From the NCBI RefSeq assembly GCF_030463565.1, contig NC_134654.1, positions 15,702,202 to 15,766,201 of the forward strand: a stretch of 64,000 nt of DNA, in the 5' to 3' direction. A program made the translations under genes and the position numbers. This DNA comes from Pelecanus crispus. Lineage: Eukaryota > Chordata > Aves > Pelecaniformes > Pelecanidae. The notes beneath the pieces are model-generated. The model had not been told where the DNA came from, did no database searches, and saw nothing but the letters and a program-made list of their open reading frames with translations. Below are positions 24,687-36,700 of the stretch, in pieces; the first letter of the stretch is position 1, and each line of letters starts with the position of its first letter.

Positions 24687-24691
24687 GGGTC
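24687..24691. repeat. 5-bp target-site duplication, left copy (GGGTC)
   Basis: GGGTC immediately before the LTR is identical to the five bases immediately after it (25263-25267). Confidence 0.85.
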
Positions 24692-25262
24692 TGTTGTGGT
24701 TTAGCCCCAGCCAGCAACTAAGCACCACGCAGCCGCTCGCTCACTCCCCCTACTCTGATGGGATGGGGGAGAGAATCAGAGGAATAAGAGTGAGAAACAC
24801 TCCTGGGTTGAGATAAGAACAGTTTAATAATGGAAATAAAGATAGTAATGATAATAATAACAATATAATAATGATGATAATGATAATAATAATAATATAC
24901 AAGGCAAGTGATGCACAATGCAATTGCTCACCACCCGCTGACCAATACCCAGACAGTTCGCAAGCAGCGATCGCTGCTCCCTGGCCAAACCCTCCCAGTT
25001 TATATACTGAGCATGACGTCATATGATATGGAATAGCCCTTTGGTCAGTTTGGATCAACTGTTCTGGCTGTGCCCCCTCCCAGTTTCTTGTGCACCTGGC
25101 AGAGCATAGGAAGCTGAAAAATCCTTGACTAGCATAAGCAGAACTTAGCAACACCTAAACCATCAGTGTGTTGTCAACATTCTTCTCATACTAAATCCAA
25201 AACACAGCACTGTGCCAGCTACTAGGAAGAAAATTAACTCTATTCCAGCCGAAACCAGGACA
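24692..25262 (-). mobile_element. Avian ERVL-type solo LTR
   Basis: This 571-bp element begins on its own (minus) strand with TGTCCTGGTTTCGGCTGG and ends with GGGCTAAACCACAACA, so it has the TG...CA termini of an LTR. In its own orientation it has a CRE-like TGACGTCA palindrome (25014-25021), then a TATA box TATATAAACT (24997-25006), then an ATTATT-rich simple repeat and ATTAAA polyadenylation-type sequences. The U5 part then runs to the end. No internal gag, pol or env sequence is attached. The perfect 5-bp duplication GGGTC on both sides fits class III (ERVL) integration and recombination to a solo LTR. It lies antisense in MAP2K4 intron 4. Confidence 0.92.
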
Positions 25263-25267
25263 GGGTC
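25263..25267. repeat. 5-bp target-site duplication, right copy (GGGTC)
   Basis: It follows the final CA of the LTR and is identical to 24687-24691. Confidence 0.85.
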
Positions 25268-25280
25268 AATTTACAGATCT

Positions 25281-25310
25281 CGGGGGAGGGGGGGGGGGTG
25301 GGGTGGGGTG
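25281..25310. repeat. G-rich run (quadruplex-capable)
   Basis: A 30-base stretch made of G-runs separated by single A or T, starting 14 bases after the LTR duplication. It satisfies the simple G-quadruplex pattern of four G3+ tracts with short loops. Confidence 0.85.
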
Positions 25311-25859
25311 ATAAAAAGACATGTTCTTCTCCTGTGGTAGTTAAGCTTACCTTGGTTTAACACAGATACTAGTATGTTTTACAATTTTCTGCATTCAAAT
25401 TGCTTAACTGTAAGATGCAAATCAACAAAACCCTCCACATACTTGGGTTTATTTTCATTTGCTCTTGCTTAGAAATATCTCTGAATATTGTGTGAAATGT
25501 CTCTGCAGGGCAATCATAAACTGAAGGGAATTTTTTTAGTGTTGCTGTGTATGCTGGTGTTTCACTGTGCATGCAGCCTTCTGGAGAGCCAAACAGTTTT
25601 TGAGACTTGGATTTATCTAGGTTCAGGCATCTAAAACATAATACCAGGTCTGAGCTGGTCAACTAGATTTCTCTGCTGGTGAATGGAATGGGCGAGAGGT
25701 GCGTACAGGGAGAAGTCTTCCATTGCTAATTTAATCCTTCCTGTCAAATGCATGTTGCTGTTAATGTATTTTATTGGATTCAAGGGATCTCTTTATGCTC
25801 TCCAGATTTTGTTTATCGTTTTTATCTTGACAGTAACACAGATTCTTCTCTCTTTCCAG

Positions 25860-25979
25860 GGTGACTGTTGGATCTGTATGGAGCTCATGTCTACCTCGTT
25901 TGATAAGTTTTACAAATATGTATATAGTGTATTAGATGATGTTATTCCAGAAGAAATCCTAGGCAAAATCACTTTAGCT
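25860..25979 (+). CDS. MAP2K4: MAP2K4 exon 5: hinge and start of C-lobe (residues 172-211)
   Basis: This exon of 120 nt, phase 0 at both ends, encodes 40 residues from GDCWICMELM to EILGKITLA. It holds the hinge (WICMELM, where the gatekeeper and adenine-contacting backbone lie), the STSFDKFYKYVY helix D region typical of MKK4, and the start of helix E. The acceptor is a TCTCTTTCCAG tract and the donor is GTGAGT. The reading frame happens to stay open for about 59 codons upstream and 74 downstream in the introns. That makes a longer open frame (25683-26201), but both splice sites are strong and the flanks do not resemble kinase sequence. Confidence 0.97.
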
Positions 25980-28900
25980 GTGAGTATTTTGTTAAACCTT
26001 TTTGTGTATGTTTTTGACGCTAATGTGAAAAATTCAGATCTCTTTCACTCACATGTGAGAAAACTGGTTGATCTGCATGCAGCAGAACTGCTGCTGTTGT
26101 ATTGCACCACAGTTTTAATGATCCTTGAGTATACTCTTGACTTTCTCGTAGCATGTTGCATGATGGAAAAGCAGGTCCTGCGGTCTGTAATCCGTTCATA
26201 AAGAGACCCCAGGACCAGCCTTCTGCTCTGTCTGCTTGAACATAGGTGCTGTCAGCACAGGCACCAGCCCCCTCCTCAGGGATCTCTTCACATGCACTGG
26301 TGGTGGCATCAGTGGAAGCTGGGCACAGGTTGTCTCATCCCAAGGAAGGTGCCTAAAATAGATCAGCTGTTTTCCCTTACCTTGTTTGTAAAGGGAATTA
26401 GGGATGGGACATTTATAGCCAGGACATGTGAACCCCACCAAACTGTTTGAGAATAAGGGTCTGGTCTCAGTGAGTTGCCTATCCTCTCTCCCAAGTCAGT
26501 GGGGAGACGTTGGTGCCTCTCTATGGGAGTTGAGTTCCTATCTCGTGGTGCCTTAGGTGGTGAAGTGAGATGAATCCCACCCAGGGTATCTGAGTGCAGC
26601 CATACTACACGGAGCCCACTGTCTCACTTTAAGGAGCCCTGTAAAATTAACCTTGGCTGTGCCAAAATGAACCCTTAGTTGTCTAAACACAAGGGCAAGT
26701 TTTGGCCCTGCAAAACAAACTTTTGGTTTTGGGCCATGGAGGAGGGGGTGTGGAAAGGTATCCTGAAACCTCTTGTAATGCTGCTGCCCATAAAGATCTG
26801 CCAGGTCCATTGGATTTCTGCAGGCAATGCTGGGCTACTCCAGTCCAGGCTACTCTAGTAGCCTTGTGCAAAGGCTCCCAAAAATACAAGTGAGTCTTTA
26901 ACAGGTGGAGAACCTGGTTGATGTTTTCTTGACCTAATCTGGAAGTCCTCGCCCAATAAAAAATCAAGGCCAAGCCAAATGAATTAGTTCAGTGAGGCTG
27001 CTGGAAGACGAAAGGCTGCAGAAGTGAAGTACTGTTCAGGAGTAATGGGGGGAAATGTGAGCGAATGCTAGATCCGTGCCATGTTGGTGACAGACAAGCA
27101 AACTGCCTCTGTGTTGGCTGCAGCACGTGAATGCCGCAGTAAGCTGGTGTCCTGAGCTGTCAGAGTGACGGAGAGGTGCTGAGCAAGTTGCAAACCGTGA
27201 TCTTTTGAAAGGATATGGGCAAATTCTGCTCAGTGCCTGATCTTGGGGGAAAACCATCTTCACTCTTTCTTAGGGGCATCTTTATAAAATGTTGAGCACA
27301 CTTGGACCTGTTGACACTTCTTACAGCTAACAGGCTGCCTTAACAGCTCAGGCACTCTCACGTATTTAGCTGCTTATAGCCAAGACTGAAAATCCTATCA
27401 AAGGCAGCCAGTGGCTGTTCTGCAGCCCATGGAATGCATCATCTTACCGTGAACCAACTAAATGTATTACTCAACAAAGCAAGGCTTGAGATGTAGACAA
27501 GAGATGGCTGGGTAAGGTCTGTCCTTCCAGGGTAGTCTGCTTGGAGTTAAATGTAATTCTGTGGGGGAAAGAAAAGGAGACACTTTCTTCTAGGGTTTGC
27601 AGGGTATTAGAGACACGCTGGCCCATATTTTGGCTCAGACAGACCTTGCAAGGTGTTTTTCTGATGAAGATTGTTTGGACAGAGACTTGAGTTTTGAAGC
27701 TCTCAAAGGGAATTTCTCTACTTACCTTGGCAGACAGCATGCTGTGAAAGCTCCCCAAAGCTTTGTAACTCTTAGCCAGGGAAATGACCACCTCGGATGT
27801 TTCTGATCTGGGGGTGAGGGATGGTCTGAGTAAGCTGAAATTTTCCATACCTGATCCATGATCCACAACAGATTTGGGGATGTGAAGCCCAGCTGCACTG
27901 TGTGGGAGGTCATGGGCTGCTCATCAAACACTGCTCTCCTTCCTTCACATTGCACCTGAAGGCAGCCCAGCCCAGAGCAGCTCCTGAGGGAGGTCCTCTG
28001 CACAGACTGGCTTTAGGAACTGAGACAGGTTCTGACTAGATCTTCTGGTCTGAGGTTTGTTTCTGTCCACCTTTTCCTAGAAAACAAAGTGAGGAACGGC
28101 ATTTAATAACGCTGGTATGAGAATACCGGCCCTGAGTATCTTAGACCTTGAGGGCCTCCAGGTCCGGAAGTGCGCACTGCCCAGGTAGCCCCATCTTGTG
28201 CAGGTGGGGTATGTGCTGCAGCTCACAGCTTGGTGGACTCCGCCAACCACCCTTCATTTCATGTTAGAGCTCTTTTACCCCAGGTTGAAGAGCTGTGAGC
28301 TTCTGCTTCACCTGCTTGAGGATGGGGGCAGAAGCTTCTGGCAAGGTCAGCTGAGATTTAAACCAACATTCAGTCACTAAGTCCAGCAGGCTTTCTCTTG
28401 CTGAAGCTCAGGTGCAAGGAGGCCATCCAGTCTCATTCCACTATGGGTCTGCCTAAAAATCAGGTGATGCTTTGTTGTTCAGAGAGATGTAGTAGCTTCT
28501 GCTGACAGAGCAGAAACTTGCAGTGGAGGAGCAAGGTGGGTTGTGAGGAGGAGACAGCACTTCAGCTGCCCCAGAGCCTGCCAGAGCTTTTAATTACCTA
28601 AACACTTGAACAAGGGGTTGTGTGAGCAGGAAGGACCAGTCTTTTGGAAGTTGTTCCTTGGTGCTAGACTTCATCCTTACAGTCGCCCAGCTTCAGAGTG
28701 CCTTTGCAGCACAACACGAACATCCTCTTACTATCATCTTCAGGGCAGGCTTTTGGCCATTGTTTTCAATGATCTTTTCAGCAGAAGCGAAATGAATTAA
28801 AATGGTGAACTTCTGGGTTTTTTTTTTTTTTAAATCGTCCTGTGAAATCAGGTGGCCTAAGTGTCTCTTCCATTTAATGGTGAATGGTTAAATCAGAACA

Positions 28901-29293
28901 GCCTCCTCTGCTGCTCCCCACGCTGCTGCTGCTCAGCCAGTGGAATGGGAACAGTTGTTACCGACTGAAAAAGTACAGCATAGGGCTTGAAATAAGTTAT
29001 TACTCAAGATAATTAACATCAGAAATTGCTTGACTTCACCTTTTGCTCCACTCTCCCAGAGTGTGATCTTTCCAGGTTACAAGAAGTGGTATGTGTTTAC
29101 TTAAGTACATGCCCTCTCTTATATCACCTTCTGTTTGCAGGAAAGATTGGGAGAAAAATGCTTTTATTACATGGCATATTACAGCATTGATATCTCACCA
29201 TATTAAATGTTTTTTCCCCCTTCTTGGAGCTCCAAAAGTTTAATCAAGAATCTTATGACAATTGCTTATTTTTCATCTGTTTTTCTTTCCTAG
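25980..29293 (+). other. MAP2K4: MAP2K4 intron 5
   Basis: This intron of about 3.3 kb has no repeat or gene I recognise, apart from a 14-base T-run at 28818-28831. The last 350 bases before exon 6 are AT-rich. Confidence 0.8.
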
Positions 29294-29345
29294 ACTGTGA
29301 AAGCACTAAACCACTTAAAAGAAAACTTGAAAATCATTCACAGAG
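29294..29345 (+). CDS. MAP2K4: MAP2K4 exon 6: helix E to HR of HRD (residues 212-228)
   Basis: This short exon of 52 nt encodes TVKALNHLKENLKIIHR and the first base of the catalytic Asp229 codon (phase 1 end). It carries the helix leading into the catalytic loop. The HRD triad is split by intron 6 between R and D. The acceptor is TTTCTTTCCTAG and the donor is GTGAGT. It is identical to human MKK4 as recalled. Confidence 0.97.
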
Positions 29346-29758
29346 GTGAGTTCATGTCTTTTCTTCTTGCCTACAAAAACAATGCCTTTGCTTCAAGTCA
29401 AAGTGTAATTAACATGTGTACTATCACGAGTGTGAGTACAGGTTTTGCACACGTGTGTCGCCAGTGGCTGTTTCATTGCCCGTTTGGTCTGTGGTTTTCC
29501 ATAAAAACATGATTTCAAGATGTTGGGTGTCTGCCTCTGCCTCCAGGCACGTGGAATCTTTGGGGCTGGCTCCATCTCCTCTTGCTCCCAGTCAGGATCC
29601 TCAACAGCAGGAAACACATCCAGTCACAGCCTGCCTGCCCCACACCAAGGGGTGATGGTGATTGTACAGCACTGCCAGTGTTGATTCTCTGCAGCTGCTG
29701 TTCTTGAAATTGAAAGCTCCAGCCATGACTTACTGGTTTAAAATTCTTTCCCTTGCAG
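29346..29758 (+). other. MAP2K4: MAP2K4 intron 6
   Basis: At 413 bases this is the shortest intron in the window, and it interrupts the HRD catalytic motif in phase 1. No repeat is seen. Confidence 0.9.
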
Positions 29759-29886
29759 ACATCAAACCTTCCAATATTCTTCTGGACAGGAATGGAAATA
29801 TTAAACTCTGTGACTTCGGCATTAGTGGACAGCTTGTGGACTCCATTGCCAAAACACGGGATGCAGGGTGCCGGCCATACATGGCG
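29759..29886 (+). CDS. MAP2K4: MAP2K4 exon 7: catalytic loop, DFG and activation loop (residues 229-271)
   Basis: This exon of 128 nt completes the catalytic Asp229 and encodes IKPSNILLD (catalytic loop with Lys231 and Asn234), the DFG motif (247-249) and the activation loop with SIAKT. Its Ser257 and Thr261 are the sites phosphorylated by upstream MAP3Ks. It ends after MA of the MAPER (APE-equivalent) motif. Position 240 reads Asn (DRNGN), where human has Ser by memory. The acceptor is CCCTTGCAG and the donor is GTGAGT. An open frame of 250 codons (29662-30414) spans the exon and runs far into intron 7. It has no kinase similarity beyond the donor, so I treat it as chance read-through. Confidence 0.97.
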
Positions 29887-32800
29887 GTGAGTAGGGATGA
29901 GCTGGGCAGCGGGGAGCTGGCATGCCTGTGGGCTGTGCAGGACCTTACCCTCCTTCTGCAGGCCTGGATCAGTGTGGCTGTACCTGTCATCTGGCTGAAG
30001 TGTCAGGCTGTTTCCTGCGTGATGAGCACCTGCTTCCCAGATGAAACTGAGCTCTGGATTGAGCACTGCTGCTGGCAGCACCAGCAAAGGCATCCAGGCT
30101 GTGGCAAAGTGACCAAATTCCCTTTTTTTTGCTGGGTTCCTCTGCTGCTGCCAGTGCTGTGGCACCGGAGCAGAAAGTTTCTCTGTTCCTTCCAGCAGCG
30201 GCCGCTCATGCTCCAAAACAAACAGTGCATGGGGGAGGCAATGCCATCTGGGTGCAGGGTCTTCTTGGTCTGCAAGCAATCCATTTGCTATGGTAAGATT
30301 ATGTCACAGGGGTTATTGCAGAGCAGAATTATAGTGATTTTTGCAAACCACTTTAATTCCAAAGTGTGCCATAACTTAATTCCAGGAGAATGTGATTCTG
30401 GAGAGCAGTGGTAGCAGAGCAGCTGCGTGGAAATCGCTCGGGCTGAGCTATGGCTCCTGGGAGTCTGTCCTGCTTGTTTGCTTCCCTCCCCCTCCCAGGG
30501 AGAAAAGCTGTGGTGGTGATTTTCGAAGCTGTCTGAGGTTTTTAAACATTTCTGTGCATTGGGCTGCTTTGAAAATGCATCTCTTGGTTTCACATGAGCT
30601 GAGGGTGCCTTGCACGGGGAGCTGTGTGTCTGCTGCTGTCAACGTAACTTTACTTTCAGTGGCTGTGTTGAACTCTCACTATCTTATGGCTCTACATGCT
30701 GAAAAATACTGTTTTCTGAACTCTCTTATCTACCACCAAGGAAACAAAAAAGGAAAATCTCTCTTAAGGTACGGAGCCCATCTGGTCCAGGTAATGGCTC
30801 TCGTATGGCTTTTATCTAACTGTGGTGTCAAGGCAAAACCTGTCTGCCGCGATACTGATGCGTGCAAGCAGAGAATCTGAGTTTCAGAGCATTTGACCTT
30901 TTCTGTTCACTGCCCTCATAGCAGAGCTAGTTACTCAACAAGCTGGAAAGAAGAGTACAGATGAGATCTGTTATTGGAGACCAGTGCTGTGGTACGACAA
31001 AGTGTGTGCAAGCCCACAAGCTACACAACATAGTGAAACACAGCAGAACAGGGCAGTTTGTCTAAATAAGGACCTTGTGAGGCTGGAGAGGGGACAGAGG
31101 CATGTCTCTGCTCTGAGCACTTTCGGCAAGGGCGTACAGCTCTCTGCAGAGAAGAGCATCAGTCAGAGCTGTCCAATTTATTGTGTTGGTGGGGCATGGG
31201 ATGCTGAGGGCAGCAGCAAGGAGAGGTGCCCCAGAGGGACATGGGAGCCAGTGCAGTCTGAGCTAGTTTGACCCGAGGTTGCGTATTTGCATCTCAGACA
31301 GCAGGCACTTCTGGTAGCATTGTTCTGTGGAGTTATGACTGCTGTTGACTTTTCCCTGTTGTCTGAGGTGTGTATTGGGTCTGTAAATAATGTTCTTGAA
31401 AAATTGCTCACTCCTTTCTCCCTCCCAAGTTCAGTGGGCTATAATTACAGGAATTAATGTTCCCACTTTTTCTTAAAACTATGCATAGATGGTTAGCTTT
31501 GCACAGGCTGTTGGTTTAGTTATGACGTGACAGTTAACGGCATGCCTGTAAATAGCTGTGCTGCTTCATTTCCCCTGGGACTTGAGTGGGTGGGTGCTTC
31601 TGATAGCCCCTTGTCTTTCCTCCCTGCCCATGCATATCCACTCTGTTCTTTGTGCATCTCTGTCACCAGCTCCAGACTGTTGGATTTTTAAGTGAGCAAA
31701 ACTGTTTCAGTTCAGTTTGTGATTTTAAGAGCCTTGGCATGGTATACGGTTTGTGGGAAGAGCCAGCAGCTGGCAAGCGGTGTGGGATATGGCGGGCCTC
31801 TTCCCTTCTGCTCTCTGGACTCAGTGACTTCTCTCCAAGTACATGAGCATTTCCACGTGCTGAGAAGCCTGGAAAATGGTGAGATGTCCCCAGCATGCAG
31901 GCACATCTGCCAGCTCTTTCTGCAAGCCAGCAGAGGCTGATGGCTGTAGCGATGCTGTGATCAAACCTGAATATTTATGGGAGGGAGTCAGGCCAGTCAT
32001 ACTCCTTTCGAAAAGAAAATATTTTTTTTTGTTGCAAAATAGACAACTATTCTTGGTGCAAAATAATGTGACTGTGTTCAGCCAGGATGGCTCTGATAAG
32101 GGCTGCTGGATGATGTTCCCTGATAAGAGCATGCTGCTCTGCAAGGCCCACTTGGCCCATGGCACTTGCAGTAATTCTTGTAGAATGAGCACTTGCCCAC
32201 CAAAGGAACCTGATAACACTGTGTTCACTGGAGCTGGGTCCCCAAATAGCCGTTGATAACAATAACATTGGATGTCAGCCAGTTTGACTGTGAGCAGTCT
32301 GATTAGGCAGTAGGAGCCACATCCAGCTGCCAAGCAAGTGCTCTGTGGTTTAATCAAAATTGTTAGCGCTGTCACAGAAAGCAGCATATCAGCCTTGGAG
32401 CTGCCAGTGCTGGAGAAGTTGTTCTGCTTTTGGCTTTGAATTCCCCTGCGATTGTTACATTGAAGTAAAGGCGTACATGTTGGTGCCTTGTGTTCTCTGA
32501 AAGAAAGACGGAGCCCCCACGCTGCCCCAGGCAGCAGCCTACCCCTGGAGAGCCCTCCTGAGACCTGTGCCAGTGCCAGCATTGTTGGGTTTGTTTGAGG
32601 TGAGGTTTTGCAATGTGCTCAAGGCAGCCTTAAACCAGCAGTGGGGCAAGATTGCTCCCCAGCCAGCCCCTGGTCCTCTCCACCTGCTGCTCCCTGGCAA
32701 GCCTGCATTGCCTCTCACTGCAGCGGGTGCTGCTGATTTGCGGGGGGGGGCTCTGTGGGCCACGCTGAAGCTGGTGGTCTTTGTGGCATTATTTCTTTTT

Positions 32801-33699
32801 GCCTTCTTAACGTTCAGTTGAACCCAGCTTCTGTGTCATAGTGGAGGGATGAGACTGGAAGCGCCTGGGTTAGGTAGGGGATGACCCAACCAGCATGAGG
32901 ACAGATGTCCTGCCCTGACCTGCCCTGCTCCTTTGGGACTTCTCTAGGGGCAGAGTTTGATGGTGTCACACATGTCCTTGGTCCCTCAGGTCCTTTTCCC
33001 AGGTACCCTGGGAGCTGCCCACTGCAAGCTGTAGCTGTGCCCAAGTGCCAGTGCCCTGTACCGCATTGCCCACCTCCCCTGGGCTGCCTGCTTAGCTCTC
33101 CCTGAAGAGTTGTTGAGATGAGAGGGTGGGCAAGGGGATGCACAGTGCCAGGGGTGCAGAGCAGCCTTCTTGGTGCTAATGCACGACCCGTGTCCCAGCA
33201 AACACACTTCTGTTTGTCCCTGCCTGTGCGCAAATAGAGGGCCAGTGCAGAGCCCCGTCGCTGCAGTGCTGCTGCAGACCAGTGCTTGGGATGTGTTTCC
33301 TGCTCCTCATTTCTCCCCAGCGAAGATGGGCAGTCGCTGCTGGCATTGGTGTCCAGGGCTGGGTGGAGGTTGCATCCTCATGCTCGGATGGCTCATGCAC
33401 AGTTCAGGCCATGCATGGAAAAGGAAAAATTCCCAAGGCAGGTGACAGTGATGAGTCTGAGCCCTGCTCACCTGGCCTCCTTGTGCATGTGGAGGGAGAG
33501 GCTGCAAGGATGCAGGAGCTCTCTGAGTCCTTTACCCAAGCAGAGCTGCAGCAAGAGCCTATTTCAGCTTCGCATTCCTGACCCGATGTCCAAGTTTTCA
33601 TCAGGCTCAGTCATTCATTTATCTGAATGGGCAGGCTGTTGGTTTGAATTCATGCAGCTATAATCCTCTTGGATGCTCCTGAATATTGCTCTGTGTTGG

Positions 33700-33730
33700 A
33701 CTTTTTTTTTTCTTTTTTTCTTTTTTTCCC
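33700..33730. repeat. Poly-T/C tract
   Basis: Runs of seven to ten T separated by single C residues. Confidence 0.8.
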
Positions 33731-36700
33731 CTCTGAAACTTGGCACTCAGCCATAATTTTTATGACTGAGAAACAAATTTGGTAGGAGGCTGGGAGACAT
33801 GTGGCACCATCTCTCTGTGAGCAGTGCAGACTGGATCCAGGCTCTGCTGCCCGCAGCGTAGCGAATGCTGGGGGAGATGCCTGAGCTCTGAGTGCAGCCC
33901 TCCCCGCTCGCGTGCTGCTGCTGTCACCCGCGTGCTTCAGGGGTTTTGGCTGAGAACATAACCTCCACTTACTCATTCACCAGCTAAAATCGTCCATGAG
34001 GTTCACCCAGCGTGGGACTTCTCCTGTCCAAACTTAGCTCCTTGCATCACGCAGCGCAGAGCCCATGCCAAGCGGCTCTGCTGCAGGACTGAGCTTCTGT
34101 CTATGCATTGGCACTTCCACCCCCAACCTGCCAGGGACATGCTGGGAAGTGATTTTCCTCCTCACCTGTTTAGATGCTCATCTGCACAGGCAGTTTATAT
34201 AAACCTGGGGTAATGTGTCAGCAGCTGCCTGTGTAAGCTTGGCCAGAAGTATTGTGGACAGGATGTGAGTTTTGTGGAGGAGAATATTAAAAGGTGGAAA
34301 AAAGTCATTTCGGCCACTAGGATTTATGTGGGAAGTGCCTAAGTCAGGTCTGGGAGATAGTTGCCCTTGGGAGACATTGGAGGTTCAGCTGGAAACAGCA
34401 AGCAGATCCTGTTTGCTGTGAGTTTGCTCTGTGTGGGGCACAACTGGCTGTGCTGGGGCAGCCCAGGGTAGCCCCCACTGCTGTGTTTAGCTACAAAAAG
34501 GCTAACTGGAAGCCACAAATAGCAGAATGTGATCATCAGGGCAGTGAAGATGCAGAGAGGGATGAGCAAGGCTCCTTAGGGCAAGGTCAGGTGTGGGGAG
34601 AGGGAGCAAAGCGTTGTGCAGGTCCCAGGTGTGAGCCTCCCATCCTCTCTCAGCCTGTTTGGCTCTTGCTGCTTGTGTGGGTGAGGGCTGGGGGGGATTC
34701 TGCTTCAGGAGGACCCATGGGGATTTGCAGGAGCACTCTCCACCCCTGTGCCGAGCCTTTTCCTACCAAGCGTGGGAGCACCCTGCATGCCTGCCACACG
34801 CTTGGTGCAGGCTTGGGGGCTGCTGGAGCCACTCGGCAGCACTCGGTAGCCTCCCCCAGTGGCTACCCTGGCACTGCCATCTGGATGCAACGGAGTCTGG
34901 CCTCCACTTTGTCTATCCATTCCCTGCTGCTGCAGCGTGACTCTCAGTGGTGGAGCAAGCAGGGCATCAGGGCCATGGCAGGAGCAGGGCACACCACCTT
35001 GTTCAGGACCAGGTATAAAAGCGCTCATGGAGTGCAAAAGCTCCTATTTTCCATATTATGGGAAGGATTGGGGTCAGGGCTGGACCTGGGGGGTGAGGGG
35101 GTGAGTTTGCACATGCCCTGCAGGTGCAAGCTTTCACGGTTGATGAGGCCAGAAAGACAGCCAGTTGAACGGAGCCAGGGAAGCCTCCTGATCCTGTGCC
35201 CAGACCAACACCTTCTGATTGAATGGAAGAGATCTTTAAGAAAGAGAAACCAGATTTTAAAGCTGGAACTGCTAGTGACTCTAGCCTGGCCCTATCTGAG
35301 CTGCCACACAATGACTCACCTTTGCTGATGACCATCTGCATTTTATTATGCTTGATTTCTGATTAGGATGTGTGTAACTTCATCTGTAGACACCCTCTCT
35401 TGGTTCCCTTTCTCTGCTGCATCATAGAGTCCTCTAGGATCAGTAGTCATTCCCTTGCACTTCTTCCTGCTGGACTGCTTTTCTGTTCAGTATGTTTTTG
35501 AAAGTTTGCCTGTTGGTTAGGCATCAAGGCTGTGGAAAAATAGCTGGGTTCCCTGCAATTCAGTCTTTTGTAACTGCCTACTTCAAGGACTTATAGAGCA
35601 TCACCACCAAAATTGCAGGCCCTCAGTGAGGTTCTGTGACAAAGTTACTTAGCTGGGCTGAAACGATACCTTACAAGCCCTCCAAAACTGCTGCCTCTCC
35701 AGAGCTCAGCCCTGTTAATCTAATACAGTTCTTGGAAGCAGCGGTGGGGATGACATTTGAGGGGATGCGTCAAGCTCTGGGGTACTGGAAAGTGGCCTTC
35801 AAAACAATGCCAGACAGAGAAGACCTCTGAAGTCCTGCGTTAAAGATGCCTCTGAAAGTGCTGGGGTATCTACCATAGTGCCCATGAAGTTGTCCTGGTC
35901 ATTAATTACGCTCCTAATACTATCTTTTTAATACAAGTAAGTCTTGTTTTAATGGATGGCTGTGGGCTCTTGTTTCTACTTCGCAGAATTAAGGAGTCCT
36001 TTCCTTGCCACAGCCTTTTTCCCCACTAGGTATGTTCTGACTCTGATGTAGTCACTTCTTAAGCTTTTCTTTGAGGAGATTAGCGACTGAGCAGCTTATG
36101 CCCTTAAGGCAGATTGGATTGTATTTTATGGCTGTGCTATAACCCCCCCCATTTTTTTAGCATCCTTTTACAAATGTAGACCCTGAAATTGAGCAAACTT
36201 CCAGTGTTTGTCTCACCTGCAGAGTATGTAATAAGAGCAGCGGTTCCTAGTGCGTCACCCCAGCTACACATCTTTAATCGTGATGGTCCTCTGGGATTTC
36301 ATGCTCTCCTGTCTGTCACCCCAGAGTGCTGCTTTTTTTGTATCTGGTTGAGTGAGTCAGCATCCAGCCAGAGCCCAGTTTACCAAACATTCAAATCACA
36401 CTAGTTCTTTCGGAACCCTTACTTATCACACTATCAATATTTTTATAATAGGCAGGATTTAGCAACACTAATTTTATATTTCCTTGGATATTATTAGCGG
36501 TAGGCCAAGGAAGGTCACCTTTGAGGTCCCATTATAAATCCTGTCTTTCCCACTCAATAGAGTCCTTTTCACAACAGTTATACTCTGAACTCTATCAGTG
36601 AAGCCATTTGCTAATGCAAGTCATTGATGCTTGATTTAATTGCAGTCCAGACAGTGCACTGCACTAGTCCAAGTTTATTACAGCCACACATTTACCTTTT

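Larger units (their letters stand above)
14313..25859 (+). other. MAP2K4: MAP2K4 intron 4
   Basis: This intron of about 11.5 kb contains an ancient CR1 (14828), a MIR/CORE SINE (16233), CR1 copies at 18524, 20298 and 22960, a SINE inserted in the second of these, and a solo LTR at 24692. No gene is supported. The stretches 16380-18520, 21190-22950 and 23550-24680 show nothing I recognise. Confidence 0.85.

Noticed and set aside
24692-25262. Full endogenous retrovirus
   Set aside because: Only a single LTR lies between the target duplications. No internal region or second LTR is present.
25683-26201. 172-codon plus-strand open frame containing MAP2K4 exon 5
   Set aside because: Kinase similarity stops sharply at the CAG/GG and GT junctions. 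Flanks are intronic.
29515-30279. 254-codon minus-strand open frame opposite exon 7
   Set aside because: It is antisense to a verified MAP2K4 exon and has no recognisable protein similarity.
29662-30414. 250-codon plus-strand open frame containing MAP2K4 exon 7
   Set aside because: Only the part 29759-29886 is kinase sequence and has good splice sites at both ends. The rest is intron that happens to stay open.
31821-32582. 253-codon minus-strand open frame in intron 7
   Set aside because: No domain or motif recognised and competing frames on the opposite strand. Treated as chance.
34450-35328. 292-codon plus-strand open frame, the longest in the window
   Set aside because: GC-rich intron 7 sequence with overlapping open frames on the other strand. 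No recognisable domain, no splice-consistent structure.
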